Shown here: piece after piece, positions 55,789 through 64,000 of the stretch | Layout: each line of letters opens with the position of its first letter | How positions within the stretch are numbered: the stretch's first letter is position 1 | NCBI GenBank assembly: GCA_020205615.1 | Contig: CM035151.1 | Span: forward strand, 43,086,977 to 43,150,976 | Reading direction: 5' to 3' | Length of the DNA: 64,000 bases | Source: Panax quinquefolius | Taxonomy: Eukaryota; Streptophyta; Magnoliopsida; Apiales; Araliaceae | Notes under the pieces: model-generated | Told to the model about the DNA's origin: nothing | What the model saw: only the letters and a program-made list of their open reading frames with translations | Database searches by the model: none | Program-made: the position numbers and the translations under genes

Positions 55789-56960
55789 TCACCGTCCCCC
55801 CATTGAACTAGGTTTCGCTAACGTACAATCTCGAGCGATATGTCCTTCCTTTCCACAACTATAGCATACCTTGAACTGTTCAGGCGTTTTGACCGATATG
55901 TCCCTCTTTTCGCATTTGTAGTATATGACCGGTGGTGGTCGTTCTCCTCTCTTAGAACCGATTCTTGTCACGCAAAGACTTGTCGTCTTCACATAGTCGT
56001 TGTTAAATCTCTCTTTTTAAAATCTCCTCCGACTCGCTTCTTTCGTTTTCATGACCATGATTACCACCGAGTGGTTACCATTTCGTCCGTCTGCTTTCTT
56101 TCTCCATGGGTTATCATTATTACATTGATCGCTATCTCCGTACGATCCTCGGTTATGGTCCTCGGTTGGTAGTACTCGTTATCTCGCTCTAATAATTGAG
56201 CCTCATTTATAAACATCTGAATAAAGAGAAAGTTTATGAGAAATGAGATAATCGACGTACGGGTTTCAAACCTCTAAGAAACATCCGCCATATCGTTCCT
56301 CATTCTCCACCAAATGAGGTGCAAACACGGATAACTCGCAAACTTTGCCTCGCATCTTGAGACAATCATGTTGTTTTTTGCTCTAATCGATGAACTCCAC
56401 TTCCTTCATACGACGAACACTTTCGTGAAAGTATTTGTCATTAAATAGTCTCTCAAACGTCTCCCAAGACATGCTTTGAAGTGCGGTGGATGGGTACGCT
56501 TCATGAGACTCCCACCGATAGTCCGCCTCGCCACGGAACATAAAGGTGGCGAATGGAACCTTCTGTTTCCTCCGCATCCCAAGACATCGAATATCTTGGT
56601 AATTTGTTTGACCCATGTTTCATTATGATCGGATCTCGGCTTTCCTTAAATTCTGGTGGTCCCAACTCTTTTGAATTTGTTTGGGTGTGACAACCCTGGT
56701 GAATTGCTATCATTTCTCTCTGTATTTTGAACACGAGTCTCCTCGTCGATTTTGCATGAGCTCGCAAAAGCTTTCTAAACATCCCTCGTTCATCATCTCG
56801 CTCAATGGTGTTATTCACGGGAGGAACATTGCCACGACTGCACGCGTTCTCCTCGTTGGTGAGTACTGAGCGTCTCACGTTCTCATTTCCATTGTTAATA
56901 TTCTCGTCGACATTCTCAAATACCGTCATAAAACAAAGGTTAATTAAGGAAATCAATATA
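55789..56960 (-). pseudogene. TK5 gag
   Basis: N-terminal FENVDENINNGNENVRRSVLTNEEN, NVPPVNNTIERDDERGMFRKLL, NSKELGPPEFK (56501-56995), capsid fragments VPFATFMFRGEADYRWESHE and MSWETFERLFNDKYFHESVRRMKEVEFI (56383-56616), and zinc knuckles at 55789-55992: YYKCEKxDISVKTP (first knuckle damaged, lacking several ligands) and [15 protein letters not shown] (intact). Frameshifts are dense. Confidence 0.85.
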
Positions 56961-57086
56961 TCACATAATATCCCTATATATTGACCAACTAACAAATAAG
57001 CTTAGGTAGGACACACTAGCGAAGGATTTACTCGTCTCTCCCTCCTAGTTCTATTCCCCGATCTCCGCCAGAGATCATATCCCTAA

Positions 57087-57097
57087 GCTCGATACCA
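57087..57097 (-). other. TK5 primer-binding site, one base short
   Basis: On the - strand TGGTATCGAGC, missing the A of CAG in TGGTATCAGAGC, as in element C. Three bases from the LTR end at 57100. Confidence 0.8.
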
Positions 57098-57099
57098 AT

Positions 57100-59714
57100 T
57101 GTGGCGCCCCCAAAATAGGTATACACAACACCCATTACGAGTCGCCAAATACATGGTACGAAACAACTACAACTTTATTATCACAACGAAGAAAAGCGTG
57201 AGTTTAATACAAATATTATCTTCAGACAATATCTATACTCAAATAAATCCTCATCACATTTATTGATACTTTATTTTACAAAATTGTGAGGACTACTAAA
57301 CAATCCTTTCTAAAACCTTCATTCCATACCCCACTGTACATCGCTATATTCTCGCCTCTCACGAGAAGAATGGAACAAAAAGGAAAAGGGTGAGCTCAAC
57401 TAGCTCAATAAAGAATATTATGACTAAGATAATATACAACAAATTATCGTTAGTCTTCAACAGGGAAAAATTTAATAGAATCTGATAGACAACAAATTTT
57501 AAATCAATATTCGCATGGTGAAATAATAATTCATTAGAAGAGTTAAGTAGAGAATGCAAACTACTATCTTCTATGTATGAATTTAAAAGTTCATCGTCTA
57601 TCTTTTATCCTCGTAACAACAATCCATAAACATCTGAATCAAATATTCATCTTTGCACTACATGTGCCAAAGATATTCATCGATTGGTCGTGTTCATTTA
57701 AACACACATTCATCTTTGCACTCTGTGCCAAAGATATTCTTGAAATCATTCATCTTTGACTCTGGGCCAAAGATATTCAATAATATCATCATTTAAGACC
57801 GAGGATGATGAAAATATTTTTAAAGAAGCGAATCCGGTGAAACAAAATGACAAGGATTAAGGATTAAGGATTCGTACTTTATTTTATCCACGTCAAAAAT
57901 AACTCAAAAATAATCACAAAGTGGTGTAAAATTCAAGAATGATCAAAACATGGATACAATCAAAGCTAGTATCCGAATAGATATTTTAGACGAAAAGAAA
58001 AAATTTTATTTTTCGATGAATATAGTGCCGTATCGTGAATAGTGTCAGATATCGTGAATAGGTCAAGTATAACGTGAATAGTAACTCGGCACACCAAAAG
58101 ATAGAAATTCCAAAAAACATTTTCACGCTTCATGAATAGTACTCGTGAATAGTAACTCGTGAATAGTAACTCATGAATAGTAACTCGTGAATAGTAACTC
58201 ATGAATAGTAACCCCGAGCATGAAAAAGTTCCAAATTTGATAAAAAGTTCCAACCATATATTTCAAAGATAATGATATTGAAGAAATAATATCATTTGAG
58301 AAGAAAATAACATCCCTTACCTCAAAGAATCAAGATTGCTTGGAAGGAAAGATCGGAAGTGATCTTTGAATGAAACTTATCTTTGAGCAAACAACTCTCA
58401 AAGTATCTAAATACTCACAAAATACGCTCAATAATATAGAGAGAAGAGAGAAAACTTTGTTTCGGTGTGATTTTCAATTCTAACAGCCCTCTATTTATAG
58501 GAAAATGTTAGCTTGCCAAAGCGGACTTGACTTTTACACGATGGCTTTTACTCGCTACTATTGCCACCCACCACATTTGAAATAAAATTCAGTATATTTT
58601 TCACCAACCACAAGTGGGGCCCACTCAATTCTAGAATTTTCCACCAAAATCAATTATAACCCTACTTTCCTAATCAAACACCTCTTAAAATTTATAACAA
58701 ATCATTCGTTCATTTTTAACGGTTCAAAATTTGTAGACATATACTCAACTTATATATGTATAACATATCCAAAAAATCATAACGATCCAATGGTCGATTA
58801 AAATTATAACTCACGCAATATATCGTAAAAATAATTGATTTGATTTTTAATACCTCCATTCAAAAAAAATCTTCGATAAAACACCTCAACATTAAATCCT
58901 TCAATTATAACCACATATAATAAATAAATCCATCATTTATATCCATATCAAATAAATATTTCCTTATCATATGAATCAATAATTAATTATTCCCAAATAA
59001 TATTACGAGAATCACATTTATACAACCAGGTGTTCCCAGAAAGAGGGGCTTTCAATAAGGATCTCTCCTTCTTGGGCGCCGCAATTAGGTGACCAAACCT
59101 CTTCTTAGGCGTAACTTTCTAGACATTGCCAATAATGTTATCTAATAATATTATTCAAATAATATGAATTATTGATCGATAATGGGAAATATTGTGCGAT
59201 GACAATTATTGAAGCAAAGAATAATATAAAATACCAACGCAAAGAATTATTGAATCAATAAAATAAAATATTGACAAGAATTTCGTAACAATTATTGAGT
59301 AGTGCCTTCTTACGTAAGGATCAATAATTGATGCAATACTGGTGTCTTCTTTGTTCAACAACGCGTATTAGTGTGTTTTAACCCTTTGGGTATTCCAACA
59401 AAGATATTAATGGTAACAATTACGTAGTTATTTTTAAACAACTTATATTTGTCGTTTTCCTCATCCAATCGCTTTCAGTTATGGGGCCCACACACATCGC
59501 TTGCCGTAAATACGAATATTCGAAAAGATTGAATATTCCACGACCAAAACGAATATTCCCGACAACAATGAATATTTTATAACCACTTGCTTATTTTGAA
59601 ATATTTGCGTATTTAACCCTTAACTATCCACATTAATCAAATCAACCCTTACTATTTCAAAATAATAAATAAAGGAAATTCCTTTTTATTTAAAAAAAAT
59701 TTCGGGGTCTTACA
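57100..59714 (-). repeat. TK5 5' LTR
   Basis: TGTGGCGCCCCC to GGGGTCTTACA, 2615 bp, aligned with 50169-52784 throughout. It includes the minisatellite (58130-58215), the U3 block (59020-59120), a palindrome variant near 59309 and CAAAGAT hairpin motifs (57650-57780). Confidence 0.95.
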
Positions 59715-59719
59715 ACCTT

Positions 59720-60320
59720 TATGTTTCGTGGTGAGGCAGACTACTGGTGGGAGTCTATGAAGCGTACCCAGCCTGCCGCTTTCAACATGTCTTGGGAAAC
59801 ATTTCAAAAACTATTCAATGACAAGTACTTTCCTGAAAGTATTCGTCATATGAAGGAGGTAGAGTTTATTAGACTGGAACAAAACAACATGACGGTGTCC
59901 CAGTACGAGGCGAAGTTCGCGGAGTTATCCAGGTTTTCACCTCATTTAGTAGAGAATGTGGAACGTATGATGCAGATGTTTCTGAGAGGTCTGAAACCCG
60001 AGATTCGGTAATATCTTATTTCTCATAAATTTTCTCTATATTCAGATGTTGTCAACAGAGCTCAATTTTTAGAGCGAGATACTGAGTATGTTCAATCGAG
60101 GGACCACAACCAGGGTCATACCGGTGGCAGCAGTCATCGGAGCAATGACAACCAGTGGGGAGGAAAATATTCGAACAAAAGTGGTAACCACTCGGGTGGT
60201 AATCGTGGCCATGATAATAGAAGAAGCGAGTCGAGAGGAGATTTCAAAAAGAGAATGTACAACAATGATAACGTGAAGATGTCAGCACCAACATCAAATG
60301 TTTCTAGAGGAGGAGATTAA
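59720..60320 (+). pseudogene. TK1 gag, capsid part
   Basis: Continues the frame cut at 50168: MFRGEADYWWESMKRTQPAA, MSWETFQKLFNDKYFPESIR, QNNMTVSQYEAKFAELSRF (59721-60011), a stop where TK2 has Gln (KPEIRQYL, CAA to TAA), then FSLYSDVVNRAQFLERDTEY, a Gly/Asn/Arg/Ser-rich tail, and a TAA at 60318-60320 before the zinc knuckles. Apart from these stops the sequence is well kept. Confidence 0.9.
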
Positions 60321-60914
60321 TCACCGGTCGTATGTTACAAATGCGGGAAAGAGGGACATATCAGCCCAAACTGCCCACAACAATCCAAGGTGTGTTATAA
60401 CTGTGGAAATGAAGGTCATATAGCTAGAGATTGTCTTGTAGCGAAACCAAGTCCAATGGGAATGGTGACTCCAAAGGCTGTTTCGGACAAGTCAAAGTCA
60501 GCGGTTCCTGGAAGAGCGTTTGTCGTGACTAGCCAAAATGCGAGAAACCCGAACAAGGTGATCGCGGGTAAGCTAATCTTAAACTCTTGTGAAGTTTATA
60601 CCTTACTAGATACCGGTTCTACCCATTCTTTTATCTCTCCTGCTTGTGCTCAACATTTGAACTTGACTCCGGAGAAATTAGACTTTGACTTATCTGTTGA
60701 GACTCTGTTAGGAGAAACTTTCATTACATCTACTGTTTATAAATCCTGCTTGATCCAAGTTGGTAGCATCACATTACCTGTCGATCTTATTTCTTTGAAA
60801 ATACTTGCATTTGATGTAATTTTAGGGATTGATTGGTTAACTATTCATCATGCCAAAATTGATTATTTTCGTAAGGTTGTTAGTTTTCATATTCCTAACC
60901 AACCTGTTATGTGA
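60321..60914 (+). CDS. TK1 zinc knuckles and aspartic protease
   Basis: Open from the TAA at 60318. Knuckles [15 protein letters not shown] and [15 protein letters not shown] keep all ligands. Linker, then [20 protein letters not shown] (DTG intact), [45 protein letters not shown], ending at a TGA after NQPVM, where TK2 reads Arg (probably CGA to TGA). It is in the same frame as gag, the chromovirus arrangement. Confidence 0.92.
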   Translation, partial: SPVVCYKCGKEGHISPNCPQQSKVCYNCGNEGHIARDCLVAKPSPMGMVTPKAVSDKSKSAVPGRAFVVTSQNARNPNKVIAGKLILNSCEVYTLLDTGSTHSFISPACAQHLNLTPEKLDFDLSVETLLGETFITSTVYKSCLIQVGSITLPVDLISLKILAFDVILGIDWLTIHHAKIDYFRKVVSFHIPNQPVM

Positions 60915-60977
60915 ATTCAAGCAACCAAACCACTAAAGTCAATCACTGTCATATCAAGACATAAAGTTATTCGTTTA

Positions 60978-62144
60978 TTGCAAAACGGATGTCAAGCTTT
61001 CTTAGCCCATGTCATGGATTTGAACAAAAACACGTCAGATTTGAATAATATTTCTGTTGTTAGTGAATTTCCTGACGTATTTCCTGAAGAACTTCTCGGT
61101 CTACCCCCAGAATGTGAAGTTCAATTCTTTATTGACCTTGAACCCGGTACAAAACCCATTTCTAAAACCCCAAATCGAATGGCTCCTATTGAACTTCAAA
61201 AGTTAAAGGTCCAACTACAGGAGTTGTTAGACATCGGTTTCATTCGTCCTAGTACATCTCCTTGGGGTGCTCCTATTTTATTCGTAAAGAAAAAAGATGG
61301 GAGTATGCGACTTTGTATTGACTACTGGGAATTGAATCATGTCACCATCAACAATAGGTATCCGCTACCTCGCATTAATGACTTGTTTGAACAGTTGCAA
61401 GGAGCACAATTCTTTTCAAAGATCGATCTTCGTTCTGGATATCATCAGCTGAAGATTAAAACTGAGGATATTCCTAAGACTACTTTCAGAACTCGGTACG
61501 GGCATTATGCATTCTTAGTCATGTCTTTTGGATTGACTAATGCTCTTGCTGCTTTCATGGATATGATGAACCGTGTGTTCAAGGAATATTTGGATCAGTT
61601 CGTTGTTGTCTTTATTGATGACATCCTCATCTATTCCAAAAACCATGAAGATCATGAGCGCCATTTGAAGTTGGTACTTCAAAGGCTTCGTGATAACAAG
61701 CTATATGCCAAGCTAAAGAAATGCAAGTTCTGGCTTGAGGAAGTAGAATTCCTTGGGCACGTGGTGTCAAAACATGGAGTATATGTTGACCCGGCGAAAA
61801 TTGAAGTAATACAAAGTTGGGAGAAACCGAAGTCGGTGATCGAAGTACGTAGCTTTCTGGGCTTAGCTGGTTATTATCGGAGATTCGTGGAAGGATTTTC
61901 TAGAATTGCTACTGCGTTAACTCAGCTGACTCGAAAAGATACAAAATTCGTATGGAGCGAGAAATGCGAGAAGAGTTTCCAAGAGCTTAAGAGGAGACTC
62001 ATTTCGGCACCTGTTCTGACAATACCATCTGGTTCGGATGGATTTGTTATCTACAGCGATGCTTCAGGCAAAGGGTTAGGGTGTGTTCTCATACAACATG
62101 GGATAGTCATAGCCTATGCCTCGCGACAACTCAAAGAATATTAG
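60978..62144 (+). CDS. TK1 reverse transcriptase and start of RNase H
   Basis: 388 open codons. Residues 1-70: the pre-palm segment with [15 protein letters not shown] and [15 protein letters not shown]. Palm and fingers: [20 protein letters not shown] (Trp where Arg is usual, a CGG to TGG type change), [56 protein letters not shown] (Leu for Pro), active site FIDD at about 212-215. Connection: [38 protein letters not shown]. RNase H begins at [19 protein letters not shown] (about 355-373). It ends at a stop in LKEYxRNYPTHD. Confidence 0.93.
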   Translation: MQNGCQAFLAHVMDLNKNTSDLNNISVVSEFPDVFPEELLGLPPECEVQFFIDLEPGTKPISKTPNRMAPIELQKLKVQLQELLDIGFIRPSTSPWGAPILFVKKKDGSMRLCIDYWELNHVTINNRYPLPRINDLFEQLQGAQFFSKIDLRSGYHQLKIKTEDIPKTTFRTRYGHYAFLVMSFGLTNALAAFMDMMNRVFKEYLDQFVVVFIDDILIYSKNHEDHERHLKLVLQRLRDNKLYAKLKKCKFWLEEVEFLGHVVSKHGVYVDPAKIEVIQSWEKPKSVIEVRSFLGLAGYYRRFVEGFSRIATALTQLTRKDTKFVWSEKCEKSFQELKRRLISAPVLTIPSGSDGFVIYSDASGKGLGCVLIQHGIVIAYASRQLKEY

Positions 62145-62900
62145 AGGAATTATCCTACCCATGATCTGGAGTTAGCAGCAGTCGTTTTCGCGTTGAAGAT
62201 CTGGAGACACTACTTGTATGGGGAGAAAGTGGAGATCTATACAGATCATAAAAGCCTCAAATATTTCTTCCCTCAAAAGGAACTTAACATGTGGCAATGA
62301 CGTTGGCTCGAGCTGTTGAAAGATTACGATTATACCATCCAATTCCATCCTAGAAAAGCAAACATAGTAGCTGACGCATTGAGTAGAAGATCATATGCGG
62401 GTACAAGTGCGATATTGTCAACGCAAAGGCCCATTTGGTATGACTTGTAAAGGATGGAGATAGAGTTAAAGACTCCAGGGACCCACGTGATGATGTCAAA
62501 TATACGAGTAGAACCGACTTTAATCGATAAAGTTAAAGTTGCTTAAGCTACGGACCTGGAGCTGATGAGTATGAAGAAGAAAATGTAAGAAGGTGTTGTT
62601 TCAGAAGCAAGAATCGATGAACAAGGAATACTTCGAATCAACTCCAGACTTTATGTTCCTAACGATTCTGACTTGAAGTATAGAATCATGATGGAGGCAC
62701 ACAACACACCGTTTGTAATCCATCCTGGGAGTACCAAAATGTATCATGATCTTCGACATACATTTTGGTGAGCAATATGAAGAGAGAGATCGCGGAGTTT
62801 ATCTCGGGGTGTTTAACTTGTCAACGTGTAAAGGCAGAGCATCAAGTGCCAAAAGGTCCATTGCAACCACTTGAGATTCTGAAATAGAAGTGGGAACACA
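62145..62900 (+). pseudogene. TK1 RNase H end and integrase zinc-binding region
   Basis: [39 protein letters not shown], a stop replacing Arg (CAATGACGT), [34 protein letters not shown], then stops at about 62450, 62545 and 62587; integrase N-terminus MMEAHNTPFVIHPGSTKMYHD, a one-base loss near 62770 (TTTTGGTGAGC against TTTTGGTGGAGC), CLTCQRVKAEHQVPKGPLQP and a TAG for Trp at 62885. Most stops fit C-to-T or G-to-A changes. Confidence 0.87.
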
Positions 62901-62905
62901 TTACC

Positions 62906-63355
62906 ATGGATTTCGTTACGGGTCTTCCCAAGGTTTCTCAAGGCATAGATGCGATTTGTGTCATTGTTGATAGATTAACCAAGTCTGCTCATTTCTTGCC
63001 TATACGAGAGACTTATTCCCTTGAACGTCTTGCTCGTATGTACATGAATGAGATTGTGAGATTGCATGGCATGCCAGTATCCATAGTTTCGGATCGTGAC
63101 CCAAGATTCACTTCACGATTTTGGGTTAGCTTGCAGAAAGCTATGGGCACGGATTTACGATTCAGTTCGACATACCATCCTCAAACAGACGGACAATCAG
63201 AAAGGACCATTCAAACTCTTAAAGATCTATTAAGACTATGTGTCCTAGATTTCAAAGGAAGTTGGGATAAGTTCCTACCATTGGTGGAATTCTCCTATAA
63301 TAACAGTTATCAGGCAAGTATAGGTGTGGCTCCATTCGATGCATTGTATAGATGA
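62906..63355 (+). CDS. TK1 integrase catalytic core
   Basis: 149 open codons. Catalytic triad: Asp at residue 2 (MDFVTGLP), Asp at 63 (VSDRDPRF) and Glu at 99 (GQSERTIQ), with exactly 35 residues between the last two, the canonical D,D35E spacing. Also [18 protein letters not shown] and [22 protein letters not shown]. It ends at a TGA (Arg/Gly in relatives, YGRKCRSP). The core catalyses 3' processing and strand transfer; it looks catalytically complete in this copy. Confidence 0.93.
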   Translation: MDFVTGLPKVSQGIDAICVIVDRLTKSAHFLPIRETYSLERLARMYMNEIVRLHGMPVSIVSDRDPRFTSRFWVSLQKAMGTDLRFSSTYHPQTDGQSERTIQTLKDLLRLCVLDFKGSWDKFLPLVEFSYNNSYQASIGVAPFDALYR

Positions 63356-63385
63356 AAATGTCGCTCTCCAGTATGCTAGGATGAG

Positions 63386-63985
63386 GTGGGAGAAGCAACG
63401 TTGTTCGGACCAGAGTTGGTACGAATGACTGCAAAGAAGATCCAAATGATCCGACAACGTATACAAATGGCACAGGATCGACAAAAGAGTTATGCGGATC
63501 TTCATCGAAAGGACATGGAATTTAATATTGGGGATCATGTATTATTATGTATTGCTCCATGGAAGGGAGTTACAAGATTTGGGAAGAGAGGAAAGCTCAA
63601 TCCAAGATTTGTTGGTCCATTTGAGATTCTTGACCGAATAAGAAATGTGGCCTATAGACTCGCATTACCTCCAAGCATGTCTCGTGTTCATAATGTTTTT
63701 CACATATCTATGCTTCATAAATATGTGAAAGACCCGAACTACATTATTGAGTTAAAACCAGACAAGATAGCTGAAGATTTACCGTACGAGGAGGTACCTG
63801 TTAAGATCTTGGATAGGAAAGAGCATGTCCTATGCACCAAGGTTATACCACATGTTAAGGTTTTATGGAGGAACTATGCTATTGAAGAAATGGCCTGGGA
63901 GTTGGAATCAGAAATGAAAACGAGGTATCCTCACCTTTTCGAAACACCAGGTATGTACGTCAATTTTGAGGATGAAATTTCATAA
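63386..63985 (+). CDS. TK1 integrase C-terminus with chromodomain
   Basis: 199 open codons to the natural stop. DRQKSYADLHRKDMEFNIGD (about 31-50), GPY/F module LNPRFVGPFEILDRIRNVAY (71-90), RVHNVFHISMLHKYV (100-114), chromodomain about 135-185: YEEVPVKILDRKEHVLCTKV, VKVLWRNYAIEEMAWELESE, RYPHLF, and the end TPGMYVNFEDEIS. It follows the catalytic core after a stop (63353) and another (TAG at 63377). A chromodomain at the integrase end defines chromoviruses. Confidence 0.93.
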   Translation: MGEATLFGPELVRMTAKKIQMIRQRIQMAQDRQKSYADLHRKDMEFNIGDHVLLCIAPWKGVTRFGKRGKLNPRFVGPFEILDRIRNVAYRLALPPSMSRVHNVFHISMLHKYVKDPNYIIELKPDKIAEDLPYEEVPVKILDRKEHVLCTKVIPHVKVLWRNYAIEEMAWELESEMKTRYPHLFETPGMYVNFEDEIS

Positions 63986-63996
63986 GGAGATGAGGT
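63984..63996 (+). other. TK1 polypurine tract, 3' LTR starts at 63997
   Basis: ATAAGGAGATGAGGT follows the stop codon; the last four bases TATA match the LTR start TGTA with one change. The 3' LTR, and the right-hand TAATT duplication, should follow beyond the window. Confidence 0.75.
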
Positions 63997-64000
63997 TATA

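Larger units (their letters stand above)
50169..59714 (-). mobile_element. TK5: Tekay-like chromovirus inside TK1 gag
   Basis: 9.55 kb, LTRs of 2616 and 2615 bp, ACCTT on both sides (50164-50168 and 59715-59719). On the - strand: LTR, primer site, gag, protease, RT with its core missing, RNase H, integrase, chromodomain, polypurine tract, LTR. The C-terminal 179 codons are fully open, but upstream regions carry many small indels, often at CAG/CTG-type sites, so the true number of lesions is unclear. It is probably the most recent insertion on this side, given the near-equal LTR lengths and nothing inserted in it. Confidence 0.95.
20411..64000 (+). mobile_element. TK1: Tekay/Del-like chromovirus spanning the right two thirds
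   Basis: The parts in order are 5' LTR (20411-21377 and 48112-49595), primer site 49598-49609, gag (49792-50168 and 59720-60320), protease, RT, RNase H, integrase with chromodomain ending at 63985, polypurine tract, and the first bases of the 3' LTR at 63997. Element D is inserted in the 5' LTR and TK5 in gag; removing each, keeping one copy of the 5-bp duplication, restores contiguous homology to intact relatives. The duplication left of TK1 is TAATT (20406-20410). Without its inserts TK1 would be about 7.3 kb in the window. Confidence 0.92.

Noticed and set aside
1..64000. A host protein-coding gene between elements
   Set aside because: Every stretch could be assigned to an LTR, an element interior or unassigned retroelement filler; no exon-like host coding sequence was recognised.

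Overview
The window is plant nuclear heterochromatin, most likely from an angiosperm, and is made almost entirely of LTR retrotransposons nested inside one another. I found no host gene, no rRNA or tRNA gene and no prokaryotic feature. The plant assignment rests on Ty3/gypsy chromovirus pol genes with an integrase chromodomain (Tekay/Del-like), Athila-like pol genes with a tRNA-Asp-type primer site, a Ty1/copia remnant and a Stowaway-like MITE. Names such as TK1, G, D and C are labels used only here.

Layout, left side (1-19578). An LTR of the G type (1-2520, + strand) cuts the integrase of an Athila-like element (Athila-1, - strand, 2521-11946). The Athila-1 gag carries a solo Tekay-type LTR (7538-10216, duplication CTTAA). 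Athila-1 itself sits in a Ty1/copia element, of which the RNase H remnant and 3' LTR remain (11947-14470). The copia element sits in the 5' LTR of a + strand gypsy element (G, 14471-19578), whose pol stops in RNase H where a second Athila-like LTR (19579-20410) begins.

Layout, right side (20411-64000). One + strand Tekay-like element, TK1, spans the rest of the window. Its 5' LTR (20411-21377 plus 48112-49595) is split by element D (21378-48106, duplication GAATG). D is a non-coding element whose left LTR holds TK2 (21603-29710, TATAT) and a MITE (31172-31424, TA). D's interior holds a solo Tekay-type LTR (32699-44542, ATCTA), and that LTR is split by element C (34565-43821, TAAAT). TK1 gag is split by TK5 (50169-59714, ACCTT) and then resumes, with protease, RT, integrase and chromodomain up to the window end. 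The deepest path is G > Athila-2 > TK1 > D > solo LTR > C.

How the parts work together. The autonomous lineages encode Gag, protease, reverse transcriptase/RNase H and integrase; every copy here is broken by stops, frameshifts, deletions or insertions. D has no coding capacity but shares its primer site and leader with G, so it probably depended on a G-like partner. C and TK5 have lost most or all of the RT core and would also need help.

Most worth a second look: (i) C and D each carry an LTR-like R/U5 segment just before the pol tail and polypurine tract; (ii) a roughly 57-bp tandem array in C built on an LTR hairpin motif; (iii) a segment of about 150-180 bp that is not pol, shared by C and TK5 at different positions; (iv) an extra coiled-coil reading frame before gag in G; (v) mismatches at CAG/CTG sites confined to C and TK5, which look like assembly error at methylated CHG sites.
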